This document shows, piece by piece, positions 16,311-23,170 of a stretch of 42,216 nt of DNA (positions are counted from its first letter, which is position 1; each line of letters starts with the position of its first letter). The stretch lies in the NCBI GenBank assembly GCA_025352125.1, contig JANXTZ010000059.1:1-42216 (forward strand), given 5' to 3'. The position numbers and the translations under genes are program-made. Source of the stretch: Deinococcales bacterium (GTDB lineage Bacteria; Deinococcota; Deinococci; Deinococcales; JAAFIG01). The notes under the pieces were generated by a model that was not told the DNA's origin, ran no database searches, and saw nothing but the letters and a program-made list of their open reading frames with translations.

Positions 16311-17099
16311 CTAGTGCTTCTCGAGCTTGACGACCAGCATCGGTTCAATAAAACACGAGATTCGCCCACTCGCATCAAACTCGAGGTTGAGACGGCTTCG
16401 ACGGCTTTGTTCTGCCGCGAACGCCATTTGCTCGAGCTTCATAATTTGTTCTGATTTGCAACCGCTGGCTTGCACCCACCAGTCAAACTCGAGCTTGTAC
16501 GGCACGAGTTGATCTTTGACCCAGACCAAACCCGCATCATGAATTAAATCTTGCCACTGGGTGACAAGGCGTTGCAAATAATGGCTTGGGTCACGGGTGC
16601 GTTGAAATTCATTCACCCAGTTTTGATCCTCGGTATGTACCACAATTTGGTCACCCATGACGAAACGCCCGCTTGGTTTTAAAACCCGTTTTACCTCAGA
16701 CAAAAACTTTGGCACGTCCTGAAAGTGATGCGGCGCGTGACGGCTGGTGACAATGCTAAAACTCGAGTCTCTAAACGGTAAATGCTCAGCGTCACCCTCG
16801 AGAAAATCGGCGTTCAAAATGTTTTCAGTGTTCGCTCGAGACTTGGCTTGCTCGAGCATTTTGGGTGACATGTCAATGCCTGTCACCCGAGAAACCAGTG
16901 GCGCAAAAGCCAGCGCCGTGTTTCCTGTTCCCGTGGCAACATCAAGAACCAAATCATTTTTATTCGGGTCTGCCAGTTTCAACAACACTGGCAAACTCGC
17001 CCCAAAACGATGCACGCTCGAGCTTGCGTAATTTCCTGCATTCGCATCGAACTGCGATTTGGAACTCGAGATTTTCAAGGACTCAACCGGAATTCCCAT
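16311..17099 (-). CDS. Class I SAM-dependent methyltransferase (UbiE-like)
   Basis: The 262-residue protein carries the Rossmann SAM-binding motif VLDVATGTGNTAL (about residues 51-63), the acidic GIDMSPKMLEQAK (motif II), GDAEHLPF and the post-I motif SFSIVTSRHAPHHF. It is of the UbiE/COQ5 and Methyltransf_11 kind; its substrate cannot be told. It begins 9 bp after the Rid gene stop with AGAGG upstream of the ATG and sits between the Rid gene and leuB in the leucine operon. A link to leucine synthesis is possible but only positional. Confidence 0.8.
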   Translation of the reverse strand: MGIPVESLKISSSKSQFDANAGNYASSSVHRFGASLPVLLKLADPNKNDLVLDVATGTGNTALAFAPLVSRVTGIDMSPKMLEQAKSRANTENILNADFLEGDAEHLPFRDSSFSIVTSRHAPHHFQDVPKFLSEVKRVLKPSGRFVMGDQIVVHTEDQNWVNEFQRTRDPSHYLQRLVTQWQDLIHDAGLVWVKDQLVPYKLEFDWWVQASGCKSEQIMKLEQMAFAAEQSRRSRLNLEFDASGRISCFIEPMLVVKLEKH

Positions 17100-17108
17100 A
17101 ACAGACCT

Positions 17109-17492
17109 CTACTCGAGAACCGCGTCAACTTCGGTTTCAACCAGCCACTCTGGATTGATAAACCTCGAGACTGCCATGACCGTTGTGACCGGTTTGATGC
17201 TCGAGAAAAACTCGCCGTGCACTTTGATCACGGCTTCCCAATCGTCAATGTTGGTCAGGATGATGCGCGTCCGAATGACATTTTCGAGCGGTACGCCAAG
17301 AGTTGCCAGCGCATCACGGGAAATCTCGAGACAACGCCGCATTTGGGCGGCGGGCTCGCCAATGCCCACGGTTTTGCGGTCAACACCGATTGGCGCAGTT
17401 CCAGCAACCGCCGCGATGTTCCCAATTCGCACCGCCCTGGTCATGCCAATGATCGGCTCGAGTGGCGAACCTGAGGAGGCAGATTGCCGCAT
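17109..17492 (-). CDS. Rid (YjgF/YER057c/UK114) family protein without the RidA arginine
   Basis: The 127-residue protein has the Rid fold layout: NIAAVAGTAP, AAQMRRCLEISRDALATLGVPLENVIRTRIILTNIDDWEAV and the C-terminal ETEVDAVLE. RidA enzymes hydrolyse reactive imines or enamines made by PLP enzymes, using an Arg in a PAR-S segment before the last strands. Here the equivalent reads PVTTVM, so that Arg is replaced, placing the protein among Rid subfamilies without proved deaminase activity. Its ATG overlaps the leuD stop as TGATG, so it is translationally coupled to leuD. Confidence 0.8.
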   Translation of the reverse strand: MRQSASSGSPLEPIIGMTRAVRIGNIAAVAGTAPIGVDRKTVGIGEPAAQMRRCLEISRDALATLGVPLENVIRTRIILTNIDDWEAVIKVHGEFFSSIKPVTTVMAVSRFINPEWLVETEVDAVLE

Positions 17493-18082
17493 CAGTAAGG
17501 TCGTTTCGCTTCGTACCCGTTCATGGCGGCTTCGCGTTTCATGATGTAACCTAGGTCATCCACACCCTCGAGCAAGCACAATTTACGAAACGGATCAATC
17601 TGAAAATCGACGCTCGAGCCGTCCGGCAGTGTGACTTTTTGCGACGGTAAATCTACCGTAATTTCTGCATTCGGGTTCGCCTCGAGTGTATCCCACAAGG
17701 TTTGCACCACATCTTCAGGCAAGACCACAGGCAGCAAACCATTTTTGAGCGAATTGTTGTAAAAAATATCGGCGAAGGCAGGCGCGATCACGCTTCTGAA
17801 ACCGTAATCCGTCAGCGCCCAGACCGCATGTTCACGGCTCGAGCCACTGCCAAAATTACGACCTGCCACCAAAATTTTTGCGCCTTGAAATTGCGGTTTG
17901 TTCAAACTGAATTCTGGATTGTCAGACCCATCCGTAAGGTAACGCCAGTTGCTGAAGCAACCCAATCCCATGCCCTCTTTGGTCACGGCGGTCAGGTACT
18001 TGGCTGGGATGATCTGATCGGTATCGATGTTTTCGACCCGAAGTGGCGCGGCGGTGCTGGTGAGGGTTTTAAATTCTGCCAT
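17492..18082 (-). CDS. leuD: 3-Isopropylmalate dehydratase small subunit
   Basis: The 196-residue swivel subunit partners LeuC in the isomerisation of 2- to 3-isopropylmalate. Characteristic segments are ENIDTDQIIPAKYL, GRNFGSGSSREHAVWAL (substrate recognition) and DIFYNNSLKNGLLPV. The start at ATG 18082 follows AAAGGAG and gives the normal LeuD length of about 200 residues; an open frame continues 67 codons upstream but that part is the repeat-bearing leader. It is separated from the PPOX gene by a 197-bp gap holding a dispersed repeat. Confidence 0.93.
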   Translation of the reverse strand: MAEFKTLTSTAAPLRVENIDTDQIIPAKYLTAVTKEGMGLGCFSNWRYLTDGSDNPEFSLNKPQFQGAKILVAGRNFGSGSSREHAVWALTDYGFRSVIAPAFADIFYNNSLKNGLLPVVLPEDVVQTLWDTLEANPNAEITVDLPSQKVTLPDGSSVDFQIDPFRKLCLLEGVDDLGYIMKREAAMNGYEAKRPY

Positions 18083-18138
18083 TGCCTTGCTCCTTTGGAT
18101 GCTCGAGGGACGAGTTTTTGCGTTGCTCTCATCCCCGA

Positions 18139-18239
18139 CCCTTCTCTCGTCTTGACCATAAAACGCACCTGTCTTGACCCTAAAGTTGCACCTAGCGGGC
18201 TGGGTCGCTGCGGGCATGGTCGCAACATCGAGAGAAGGG
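18139..18239. repeat. Dispersed intergenic element copy B, bounded by an 11-bp inverted repeat, inside the leucine operon
   Basis: CCCTTCTCTCG (18139-18149) and CGAGAGAAGGG (18229-18239) are perfect inverted repeats about 100 bp apart. Between them are two tandem units beginning GTCTTGACC and ending GCACCT (about 18149-18192), then AGCGGGCTGGGTCGCTGCGG. The same order of blocks recurs at 21601-21690 (opposite strand) and 22932-23012. The element lies between the PPOX gene and leuD and would be part of the operon mRNA. Confidence 0.65.
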
Positions 18240-18279
18240 AGCTTTATTGCCATTTTGTTGAGGTTTTGGTGCTCGAGGT

Positions 18280-18822
18280 TCAACCAAAAATTTCGGTGGG
18301 TTTGCCGTCTATGCTTTTCGTATTTTTGTCGTGCCAGTAGGTTTCGATTTGTTCTGGTGTTCGTGCAGCCCAGTAGTCGTTCAAATCTTCTCGAGTTCCT
18401 GCATGTTCATAGAATGGAACTGCCATGCCGCAAGAGGTTTGCACCAAATCAATCTCGAGCACGAACACTTGTCGCGCACCTGGAAGGGGTTTGAACAGAC
18501 CGTACAGACTTTCCCATTCGGCATCTCGAGGGTGAACGGCTCGAGCATGTCCAAACAACCGCAAGATCATGGGTGCACCTTCAAAAGCGCAAAACATGAC
18601 GGTCATGCGGGGAAGCTCGAGGATGTGGGCGGCGCTTTCATTGCCGCTGCCCGTGGAATTCAGCCAGACGACCTGGTTTGGGTTGGTGATGCGCAGCGAA
18701 TCCATTCCTTTGGGGGAAATGTTGACGCGACCATCCGGCGCAGCCGTGCCGACAAAGAACATGTGTTGCTTTAAAATAAATTCGTTCAGCACTGGCGAAA
18801 TTGATTGAAGTTGCTTTCCCAT
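18280..18822 (-). CDS. Pyridoxamine 5'-phosphate oxidase-like flavoprotein
   Basis: The 180-residue protein fits the split-barrel FMN-binding PPOX family: FFVGTAAPDGRVNISPKGMDSLRI, VVWLNSTGSGNESAAHILELPRMTVMFCAFEGAPMILRLFGHARAV. Members bind FMN, F420 or haem and carry out redox reactions on small molecules; specificity cannot be read from sequence. A C-terminal extension (PEQIETYWHDKNTKSIDG) matches a widespread uncharacterised subgroup. It lies 23 bp after leuC in the leucine operon, so co-expression is likely, although a role in leucine synthesis is not known. Confidence 0.75.
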   Translation of the reverse strand: MGKQLQSISPVLNEFILKQHMFFVGTAAPDGRVNISPKGMDSLRITNPNQVVWLNSTGSGNESAAHILELPRMTVMFCAFEGAPMILRLFGHARAVHPRDAEWESLYGLFKPLPGARQVFVLEIDLVQTSCGMAVPFYEHAGTREDLNDYWAARTPEQIETYWHDKNTKSIDGKPTEIFG

Positions 18823-18845
18823 GTTCCCACCTCGAGATTCTGAAT

Positions 18846-20264
18846 TTACAGCATTTGGCGAACATCAACCACATGCCCAGAAACGGCTGCCGCTGCTGCC
18901 ATTAACGGTGACATCAACAGGCTTCTCGAGCCTGGACCTTGACGACCCTGAAAATTTCGGTTGCTGGTGCTGGCAACGTACTTTCCCGCGCCCGCTTTGT
19001 CTTCGTTCATGGCGAGGCACATACTGCATCCCGCGCCGCGCCATTCAAAACCGGCGTCGGTGAAAATCTTGTCCAGCCCCTCGGCTTCGGCTTTGTTGCG
19101 CACGTCTTTGCTGCCTGGAACAACAATGCCCATCACGCCGCTCGAGATTTGCTTGCCTTTAAGAATACTGGCGGCTTGACGTAAATCCTCTAATCGTCCG
19201 TTGGTGCAACTGCCAATGAACACCACATCGACGGGCAAACCGTTGATGGCTTGACCTTCACTCAAGCCCATGTACTCGAGGGCTGACGACAGGGCGCGTT
19301 GATGCGCTGGATTCTCGAGTTCACTTTCCTTTGGAATGTGACCCGTGATGCCTGCACCCTGACCTGGGTTCGTGCCGTAAGTGACCATCGGCTCGAGCTT
19401 GCTGGCGTCGAGGTGAATTTCACGGTCAAAGACGGCATCGGGGTCAGAAGGTAAGGTTTTCCAGTAGGCTACAGCCCTTGTCCAGTCGTCGCCTTTTGGT
19501 GCATGAGCACGTCCTTCCACAAAATCGAATGTGGTTTGATCTGGGGCGATCATGCCCGCTCGAGCGCCACCCTCAATGCTCATGTTGCAGATGGTCATGC
19601 GTTCAGACATGCTCAGTTTTTCGATGGCGCTGCCACGGTATTCAAAGACGTAACCCGTCCCGCCGTCAGCGCCAATTTGGGCAATGATGGCAAGAATAAT
19701 GTCTTTGGCGGTCACACCCGCGCTCAGTTGCCCCGAGACGTTGATTGCCATTGTCTTGGGTTTGCTTTGAAGCAAACACTGACTTGCCAGCACGTGCCCG
19801 ACCTCGGACGTGCCAATGCCGAACGCGAGAGAACCAAAAGCGCCGTGGGTGCTGGTGTGGCTGTCACCGCAGACTATCGTCATGCCTGGGTGGGTGATGC
19901 CCATTTCGGGTCCAACCACGTGAACCACACCCTGAACTTCGCCTGCAATGTCCCAAAGCGTCACGCCAAAGTCGCTACAGTTTTTGCGCAAAGTTTGCAC
20001 TTGGGTGGCTTGCTCAGTTCCCCACATCTCGAGCGGAATCACGTCGGTGGCGTTTGCCATGCGGGTTGGGATGCTGTGGTCCATCGTGGCAAAGGTGCGT
20101 TCAGGGCGGCGAACCTTCAAACCGCGTTCACGCAACATGCTAAAGGCTTGCGGGCTGGTGACTTCGTGAATCAGGTGCGTGTCGATGTACAGCACGGCTG
20201 GAGCGCCCTCATCTTGGGCGACCACGTGTGCGTCCCAGACTTTTTCAAATAATGTTTTGCCCAT
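18846..20264 (-). CDS. leuC: 3-Isopropylmalate dehydratase large subunit
   Basis: The 472-residue aconitase-family subunit isomerises 2-isopropylmalate to 3-isopropylmalate with LeuD. It has DHSIPTR (residues 62-68), [13 protein letters not shown] (132-144) and the three [4Fe-4S] cysteines C353 (GSCTNGR), C413 and C416 (GCSMCLAMN), so it should be active. Length is typical of bacterial LeuC. The ATG follows AAAGGAG. It is 38 bp downstream of the GntR-type regulator gene and is probably transcribed from the promoter of that gene. Confidence 0.96.
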   Translation of the reverse strand: MGKTLFEKVWDAHVVAQDEGAPAVLYIDTHLIHEVTSPQAFSMLRERGLKVRRPERTFATMDHSIPTRMANATDVIPLEMWGTEQATQVQTLRKNCSDFGVTLWDIAGEVQGVVHVVGPEMGITHPGMTIVCGDSHTSTHGAFGSLAFGIGTSEVGHVLASQCLLQSKPKTMAINVSGQLSAGVTAKDIILAIIAQIGADGGTGYVFEYRGSAIEKLSMSERMTICNMSIEGGARAGMIAPDQTTFDFVEGRAHAPKGDDWTRAVAYWKTLPSDPDAVFDREIHLDASKLEPMVTYGTNPGQGAGITGHIPKESELENPAHQRALSSALEYMGLSEGQAINGLPVDVVFIGSCTNGRLEDLRQAASILKGKQISSGVMGIVVPGSKDVRNKAEAEGLDKIFTDAGFEWRGAGCSMCLAMNEDKAGAGKYVASTSNRNFQGRQGPGSRSLLMSPLMAAAAAVSGHVVDVRQML

Positions 20265-20302
20265 AAAACTCCTTTTGAATCTCGAGAAAGATTTGACAAA
20301 CT

Positions 20303-20983
20303 CTAAATTTTACGACCAATCGGTGAACCGCGAATTTGAAGTCTCGAGCCTGCGCTTTTCAGATTCTCGAGCAACCTGTCACCACTTCTGACGAGGTGAT
20401 TTGCAATTTCTCGGGTTGCCTTGTTGCCGTCGCGGTTGGCGATCAACTCTAAAATCTTGGCGTGCTCAAGTCCGGCGCGTTCGCGTCCCTGGTCGCTGCC
20501 CGCTTCAAACCAGCGTGTGCGGGACAGGCGTGTGAGCACATCTTCAAGTGATTTGACGATAAAAACGTTGCCCGAGAGTCGCGCCACGCCGAGGTGAAAA
20601 TTGGTCGCGCCACTCATATATTCTTCGAGCGGTAAGTGAACAGTGTTCTGAGAAATGGCATTTTGAATTTTCTCGAGTTCGGGTTTGGTGGCGCGTTTGA
20701 CCGCTTCTTTGACGGCAGCAACCTCGATCACCTCACGCCAAATGCAGGCTTGTTCAATTTCTTCAAGGTCAATCGGGCTGACAATAAAACCGCGTCCAGA
20801 TTTTTGCACCAGTCCCTCACCCTCGAGCCGTTGGAGTGCCGCCCGAACGGTGGTTCTTGAAGTCTCGAGCAAGGTTTCCAGGGCGCGTTCGGTCAGGTTT
20901 TCGCCTGGCTCGAGTTCGAGTGCCAGAATGCTCGAGCGCAGTTTTTCGTAGGTGGCAATGGTGTTTTCTGGATTCGCTGGCAT
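20303..20983 (-). CDS. GntR-family regulator, FCD subfamily, heading the leucine operon
   Basis: The 226-residue DNA-binding protein has an N-terminal winged helix ([37 protein letters not shown], about residues 25-61) and an all-helical C-terminal FCD domain with the expected Asp/His pattern ([43 protein letters not shown]). FCD regulators usually bind small organic acids through a metal. I chose ATG 20983 because GAGGAG precedes it; the open frame extends upstream without a ribosome site. A TGGTATACCA operator covers its own promoter, so autoregulation and control of leuCDB is inferred, perhaps by a leucine-pathway acid. Confidence 0.82.
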   Translation of the reverse strand: MPANPENTIATYEKLRSSILALELEPGENLTERALETLLETSRTTVRAALQRLEGEGLVQKSGRGFIVSPIDLEEIEQACIWREVIEVAAVKEAVKRATKPELEKIQNAISQNTVHLPLEEYMSGATNFHLGVARLSGNVFIVKSLEDVLTRLSRTRWFEAGSDQGRERAGLEHAKILELIANRDGNKATREIANHLVRSGDRLLENLKSAGSRLQIRGSPIGRKI

Positions 20984-21004
20984 CTTGAACTCCTCGAGTT
21001 CGGA

Positions 21005-21040
21005 ATACCACATGGTATACCAAAACTCAGACAACGTCAA
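21005..21040 (-). promoter_or_regulatory. Promoter with GntR/FCD-type operator for the leucine operon
   Basis: On the minus strand TTGACG (21040-21035), a 17-bp spacer and TACCAT (21017-21012) form a sigma-70-type promoter. The perfect palindrome TGGTATACCA (21013-21022) and the overlapping ATACCA-N2-TGGTAT (21005-21018) cover the -10. This matches the TGG-TATA-CCA operators known for FCD regulators. Transcription would start about 20 nt before the regulator's ATG. Confidence 0.72.
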
Positions 21041-21112
21041 CCAGAAATTACATTTTGGTCTGTGCTCTCGAGATTCCATGCTAAATCTCAGTGTTTACAG
21101 TCAAAAAATCAA

Positions 21113-21118
21113 TACAGT
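21113..21118 (+). promoter_or_regulatory. Leaderless -10 element of the stress-protein gene
   Basis: TACAGT ends 6 nt before ATG 21125, and no Shine-Dalgarno precedes that ATG. Confidence 0.55.
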
Positions 21119-21124
21119 GAACCC

Positions 21125-21586
21125 ATGCAGCCTGGATTCTCAATTCAAAACCCCAAAAGCCGGCGGGTCATTGCAACCTACAAAACCTACCTTGAGGCTC
21201 AAAAAGCCGTGGATTTTCTTTCCGACAAAGGTTTTATCGTCGAACGGGTCGCCATTGTTGCCGAAGAATTGCGTTTTGTCGAGCAAATCACTGGACGGCT
21301 CGATTCGGGCAAAGCGGCGTTGTCTGGAGGTTTACGCGGCGGTTTTGTCGGCGCGATGATCGGTCTGGCACTCGGTTTGATCAGCCCAACACCGACCCTG
21401 CCGCTCGTCACCCAAGGCGCGTTGTTTGGCTTGGTGATTGGTTCAATCACCAGTTTTCTTGGCTATTCCCTGATGGGTGGCAAACGCGATTTCAGCTCGA
21501 CTGGCGCAATGCAGGCTGGTCGTTACGATGTGCAGGTCGATGATGAAGTCGCAGAGGAAGCCTCTCGGGTGCTGGCTACAATTTAA
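21125..21586 (+). CDS. General stress protein 17M (YflT)-like membrane-associated protein
   Basis: The 153-residue protein has an N-terminal alpha/beta domain (RRVIATYKTYLEAQKAVDFLSDKGF, then VERVAIVAEELRFVEQITGR) as in the 17M/YflT stress-protein domain, followed by a glycine-rich double hydrophobic hairpin (GGLRGGFVGAMIGLALGLI, GALFGLVIGSITSFLGY) that should insert into the membrane, and a short C-terminal part. Such proteins are induced by general stress in other bacteria; the molecular role is unknown. ATG 21125 was chosen because TACAGT lies 6 nt upstream; an earlier in-frame ATG at 21062 lacks any signal. It is followed by the dispersed repeat copy A. Confidence 0.75.
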   Translation: MQPGFSIQNPKSRRVIATYKTYLEAQKAVDFLSDKGFIVERVAIVAEELRFVEQITGRLDSGKAALSGGLRGGFVGAMIGLALGLISPTPTLPLVTQGALFGLVIGSITSFLGYSLMGGKRDFSSTGAMQAGRYDVQVDDEVAEEASRVLATI

Positions 21587-21600
21587 AAGGGCGCAGCAAG

Positions 21601-21727
21601 CGATCCAAGCCCGTCAGCGACCACGCCCGTTAGGTGCATGTATGTGGTCAAGACAGGTGGCTACCTTAAGGTTCAAGAAGCAGCCCCCCTACGGAAAACA
21701 TTGTGATGTAGGGGTGAACCTTGTGTT
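21601..21727 (-). repeat. Dispersed intergenic element copy A with long hairpin
   Basis: Read on the minus strand from about 21690 to 21601 the blocks are GCTTCTTGAACCTTAA, CCTGTCTTGACC, GCACCTAACGGGC, GTGGTCGCTGACGGGCTTGG and ATCGC. They match copies at 18139-18239 and 22932-23012. Next to it AAGGTTCA (21668-21675) and TGAACCTT (21715-21722) enclose CCCCTAC/GTAGGGG, an imperfect long hairpin. The hairpin after TCAAGAAGCA recalls right ends of IS200/IS605 elements, so a mobile origin is possible. It also lies downstream of the stress-protein gene and may terminate it. Confidence 0.6.
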
Positions 21728-21790
21728 CACCCTCGCCACGAAATCGGAATTTTATTAAATACCAAATCCTAAATATTATTCACAGCAGTT

Positions 21791-22183
21791 TCAGTCTCGT
21801 TTTAAAGTCGCCATTGCCTGTTCGTAAGTCAATTCGCCCGCCTCGAGTTTACCCAAAATCTCGTTGGCGTTTACTTTCGGTTTCTCGAGCACCACTTCAG
21901 TTTCACTCGAGCCGCCCAGCGCCTCAACAATATCGTCCAACCTCGAGCGAGCCGTGTTGTACGCCACGCCCATCTCGGATGCCAGTTTTTGCACGTTTCC
22001 GCGATAGCGCAAGAGAACGCCCGCAAACTCGAGTTGTTCTGGTGAAAGTTTGGCGATCCAACCCAGGCTAAACTCGCCCTCCAAAACCAAACCTCGCGCC
22101 TTGTTCTCGAGCCTTGTGACGGTAAGCTCTTCGCCTGTGAAAGGATCATGCGTGACGAGAGGGTATTGTTGATTTCGTTTCAT
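21791..22183 (-). CDS. DUF2089 family protein lacking the zinc-ribbon cysteines
   Basis: The 130-residue protein has the DUF2089 core: GEELTVTRLENKARGLVLEGEFSLGWIAKLSPEQLEFAGVLLRYRGNVQKLASEMGVAYNTARSRLDDIVEALGG. The last part is a helix-turn-helix that suggests a transcription or anti-sigma-type regulator. In the usual family the N-terminus carries two CxxC pairs; here the equivalent positions have no cysteines, so the zinc ribbon is lost. It overlaps the upstream gene by 4 bp (ATGA at 22180-22183) and is translationally coupled to it. Confidence 0.8.
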   Translation of the reverse strand: MKRNQQYPLVTHDPFTGEELTVTRLENKARGLVLEGEFSLGWIAKLSPEQLEFAGVLLRYRGNVQKLASEMGVAYNTARSRLDDIVEALGGSSETEVVLEKPKVNANEILGKLEAGELTYEQAMATLKRD

Positions 22184-22896
22184 GAATCCTCGGCTTCAAT
22201 TTCTTCTTCCAGCAGTTCGGTCAGTTCATCTTTGACTTCCTCGAGTTCACTTTCCACGTCGTCACGCATTTCTTCCAGTTTTTCGCGTTCATGCTCTTTG
22301 TCGGTTCTCTCGAGTTTGGCTTGAATTTTATCGTACTTCGCTTGCATTTTATCGTGTTTGGCTTGAAGAGAATCTCGTTTTTGTCGAATTCTGTCCGTAG
22401 TTACCCCAGTTTTGGTTTGTGTCAGATCAAACAAGCCACTCATCAGCATTTCGCGCACGTTTTTGGGTTTCACCCCGTGGTTGCCAAGGGCGACGATCTG
22501 ATCCACACTCAATTCGTCAATCTCAAGTTCTTCAGCCAAGCGTTTGAGTTCTTTGACATATTCTGGTCGAATCCCGTGGTTGCCCAGCGCAATCACCTCA
22601 TTCCAAGTCAGATTTTCCAGTCCAGCATTGGCAAGTTCGCGGATAAAGTTGGCATTGATCCCATGATTTTCCAACTCGATCATTTGCTCGAAACTGAATT
22701 TGCCGCCGCCAGAGGCTCTAGGGATGCGAGGTGGTCTTGGAGGTCTGGGCGCTTGAGGCATCCTAAATTCTTGCTTCGAGGTTCGCACCTCTGGTTGATT
22801 GGCGGTTTGTAGCGCATCAATCAGCTCGTCGGCTTGCTCAATGCTCAGGACTCCATTTTTGACCAACTCGAGGACCCGTGTTCGTTCGGCGTGCAT
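22180..22896 (-). CDS. SHOCT-like protein with repeated NHGI motifs and a C-terminal coiled coil
   Basis: The 238-residue protein begins with a SHOCT-like helical pair (RTRVLELVKNGVLSIEQADELIDAL, residues about 6-30), then a Pro/Arg-rich linker (APRPPRPPRIPR), then three repeats of the form I-x-L-x-NHGI-x6-VKEL (about 72-160), and ends in a highly charged coiled coil rich in Lys and Glu. The NHGI repeats resemble short repeats in BlaR-type anti-repressors. With the overlapping DUF2089 gene it forms a regulator/partner pair, a pairing seen in other bacteria. ATG 22896 follows GGAAAGGA; function unknown. Confidence 0.7.
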   Translation of the reverse strand: MHAERTRVLELVKNGVLSIEQADELIDALQTANQPEVRTSKQEFRMPQAPRPPRPPRIPRASGGGKFSFEQMIELENHGINANFIRELANAGLENLTWNEVIALGNHGIRPEYVKELKRLAEELEIDELSVDQIVALGNHGVKPKNVREMLMSGLFDLTQTKTGVTTDRIRQKRDSLQAKHDKMQAKYDKIQAKLERTDKEHEREKLEEMRDDVESELEEVKDELTELLEEEIEAEDS

Positions 22897-22931
22897 GGTT
22901 GTTCCTTTCCGCAACTCGAGATTCTCGAGTT

Positions 22932-23012
22932 GCTTCTTGACTCTTAAAACAGCATCTTCTTGATGCCAAGACGTACCTGGCGGGCGGCATCGCTGTCGGG
23001 CTTGCGTCGCTG
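22932..23012 (+). repeat. Dispersed intergenic element copy C, in the probable 5' leader of the SHOCT/DUF2089 operon
   Basis: Blocks GCTTCTTGACTCTTAAAAC, GCATCT, TCTTGATG, TACCTGGCGGGCGGCATCGC and TGTCGGGCTTGCGTCGC match copies A and B in the same order. The promoter at 23041-23068 reads through it toward the gene starting at 22896. On the minus strand it ends in a CTCGAG hairpin (GCAACTCGAGA / TCTCGAGTTGC, about 22911-22933). Confidence 0.6.
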
Positions 23013-23040
23013 GTGAATCTTAGAATGTTACTAACAACAA

Positions 23041-23068
23041 TTTATACTAAATATTAAAGATTTGTCAA
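23041..23068 (-). promoter_or_regulatory. Sigma-70-type promoter of the SHOCT/DUF2089 operon
   Basis: On the minus strand TTGACA (23068-23063), a 16-bp AT-rich spacer and TATAAA (23046-23041) are near-consensus. It lies in a clearly AT-rich stretch and implies a 5' leader of about 140 nt that contains repeat copy C. Confidence 0.72.
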
Positions 23069-23122
23069 GTAAATATCAAATACTATCAATGACTGTTCAA
23101 AATTTATCAACTACCCGATAAC

Positions 23123-23150
23123 AAAAAACCCGAGGATTGCTCCTCGAGTC
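23123..23150 (-). terminator. Intrinsic terminator of the Lpt-like operon
   Basis: On the minus strand GACTCGAGGA pairs with TCCTCGGGTT around a GCAA loop and is followed by TTTTTTG. It lies about 20 bp after the stop codon of the second LptA-like gene. Confidence 0.85.
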
Positions 23151-23170
23151 AAAACCTTCAAAATTTCAAT

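Noticed and set aside
17492..18283. leuD with a 67-residue N-terminal extension
   Set aside because: The extra part covers the dispersed repeat; the internal ATG 18082 has AAAGGAG and gives the normal LeuD length.
19503..20252. Long open frames antisense to genes (for example 19503-20252, 11914-12585, 13723-14301, 39383-40138 and 40861-41550)
   Set aside because: Each lies fully opposite a gene with clear family motifs. CTCGAG is palindromic and its antisense codons avoid stops, so spurious antisense frames are expected here. None has a ribosome site, leaderless hexamer or domain.
20984..21079. GntR regulator starting at 21079
   Set aside because: That start lies upstream of the promoter and operator; ATG 20983 has a GAGGAG site.
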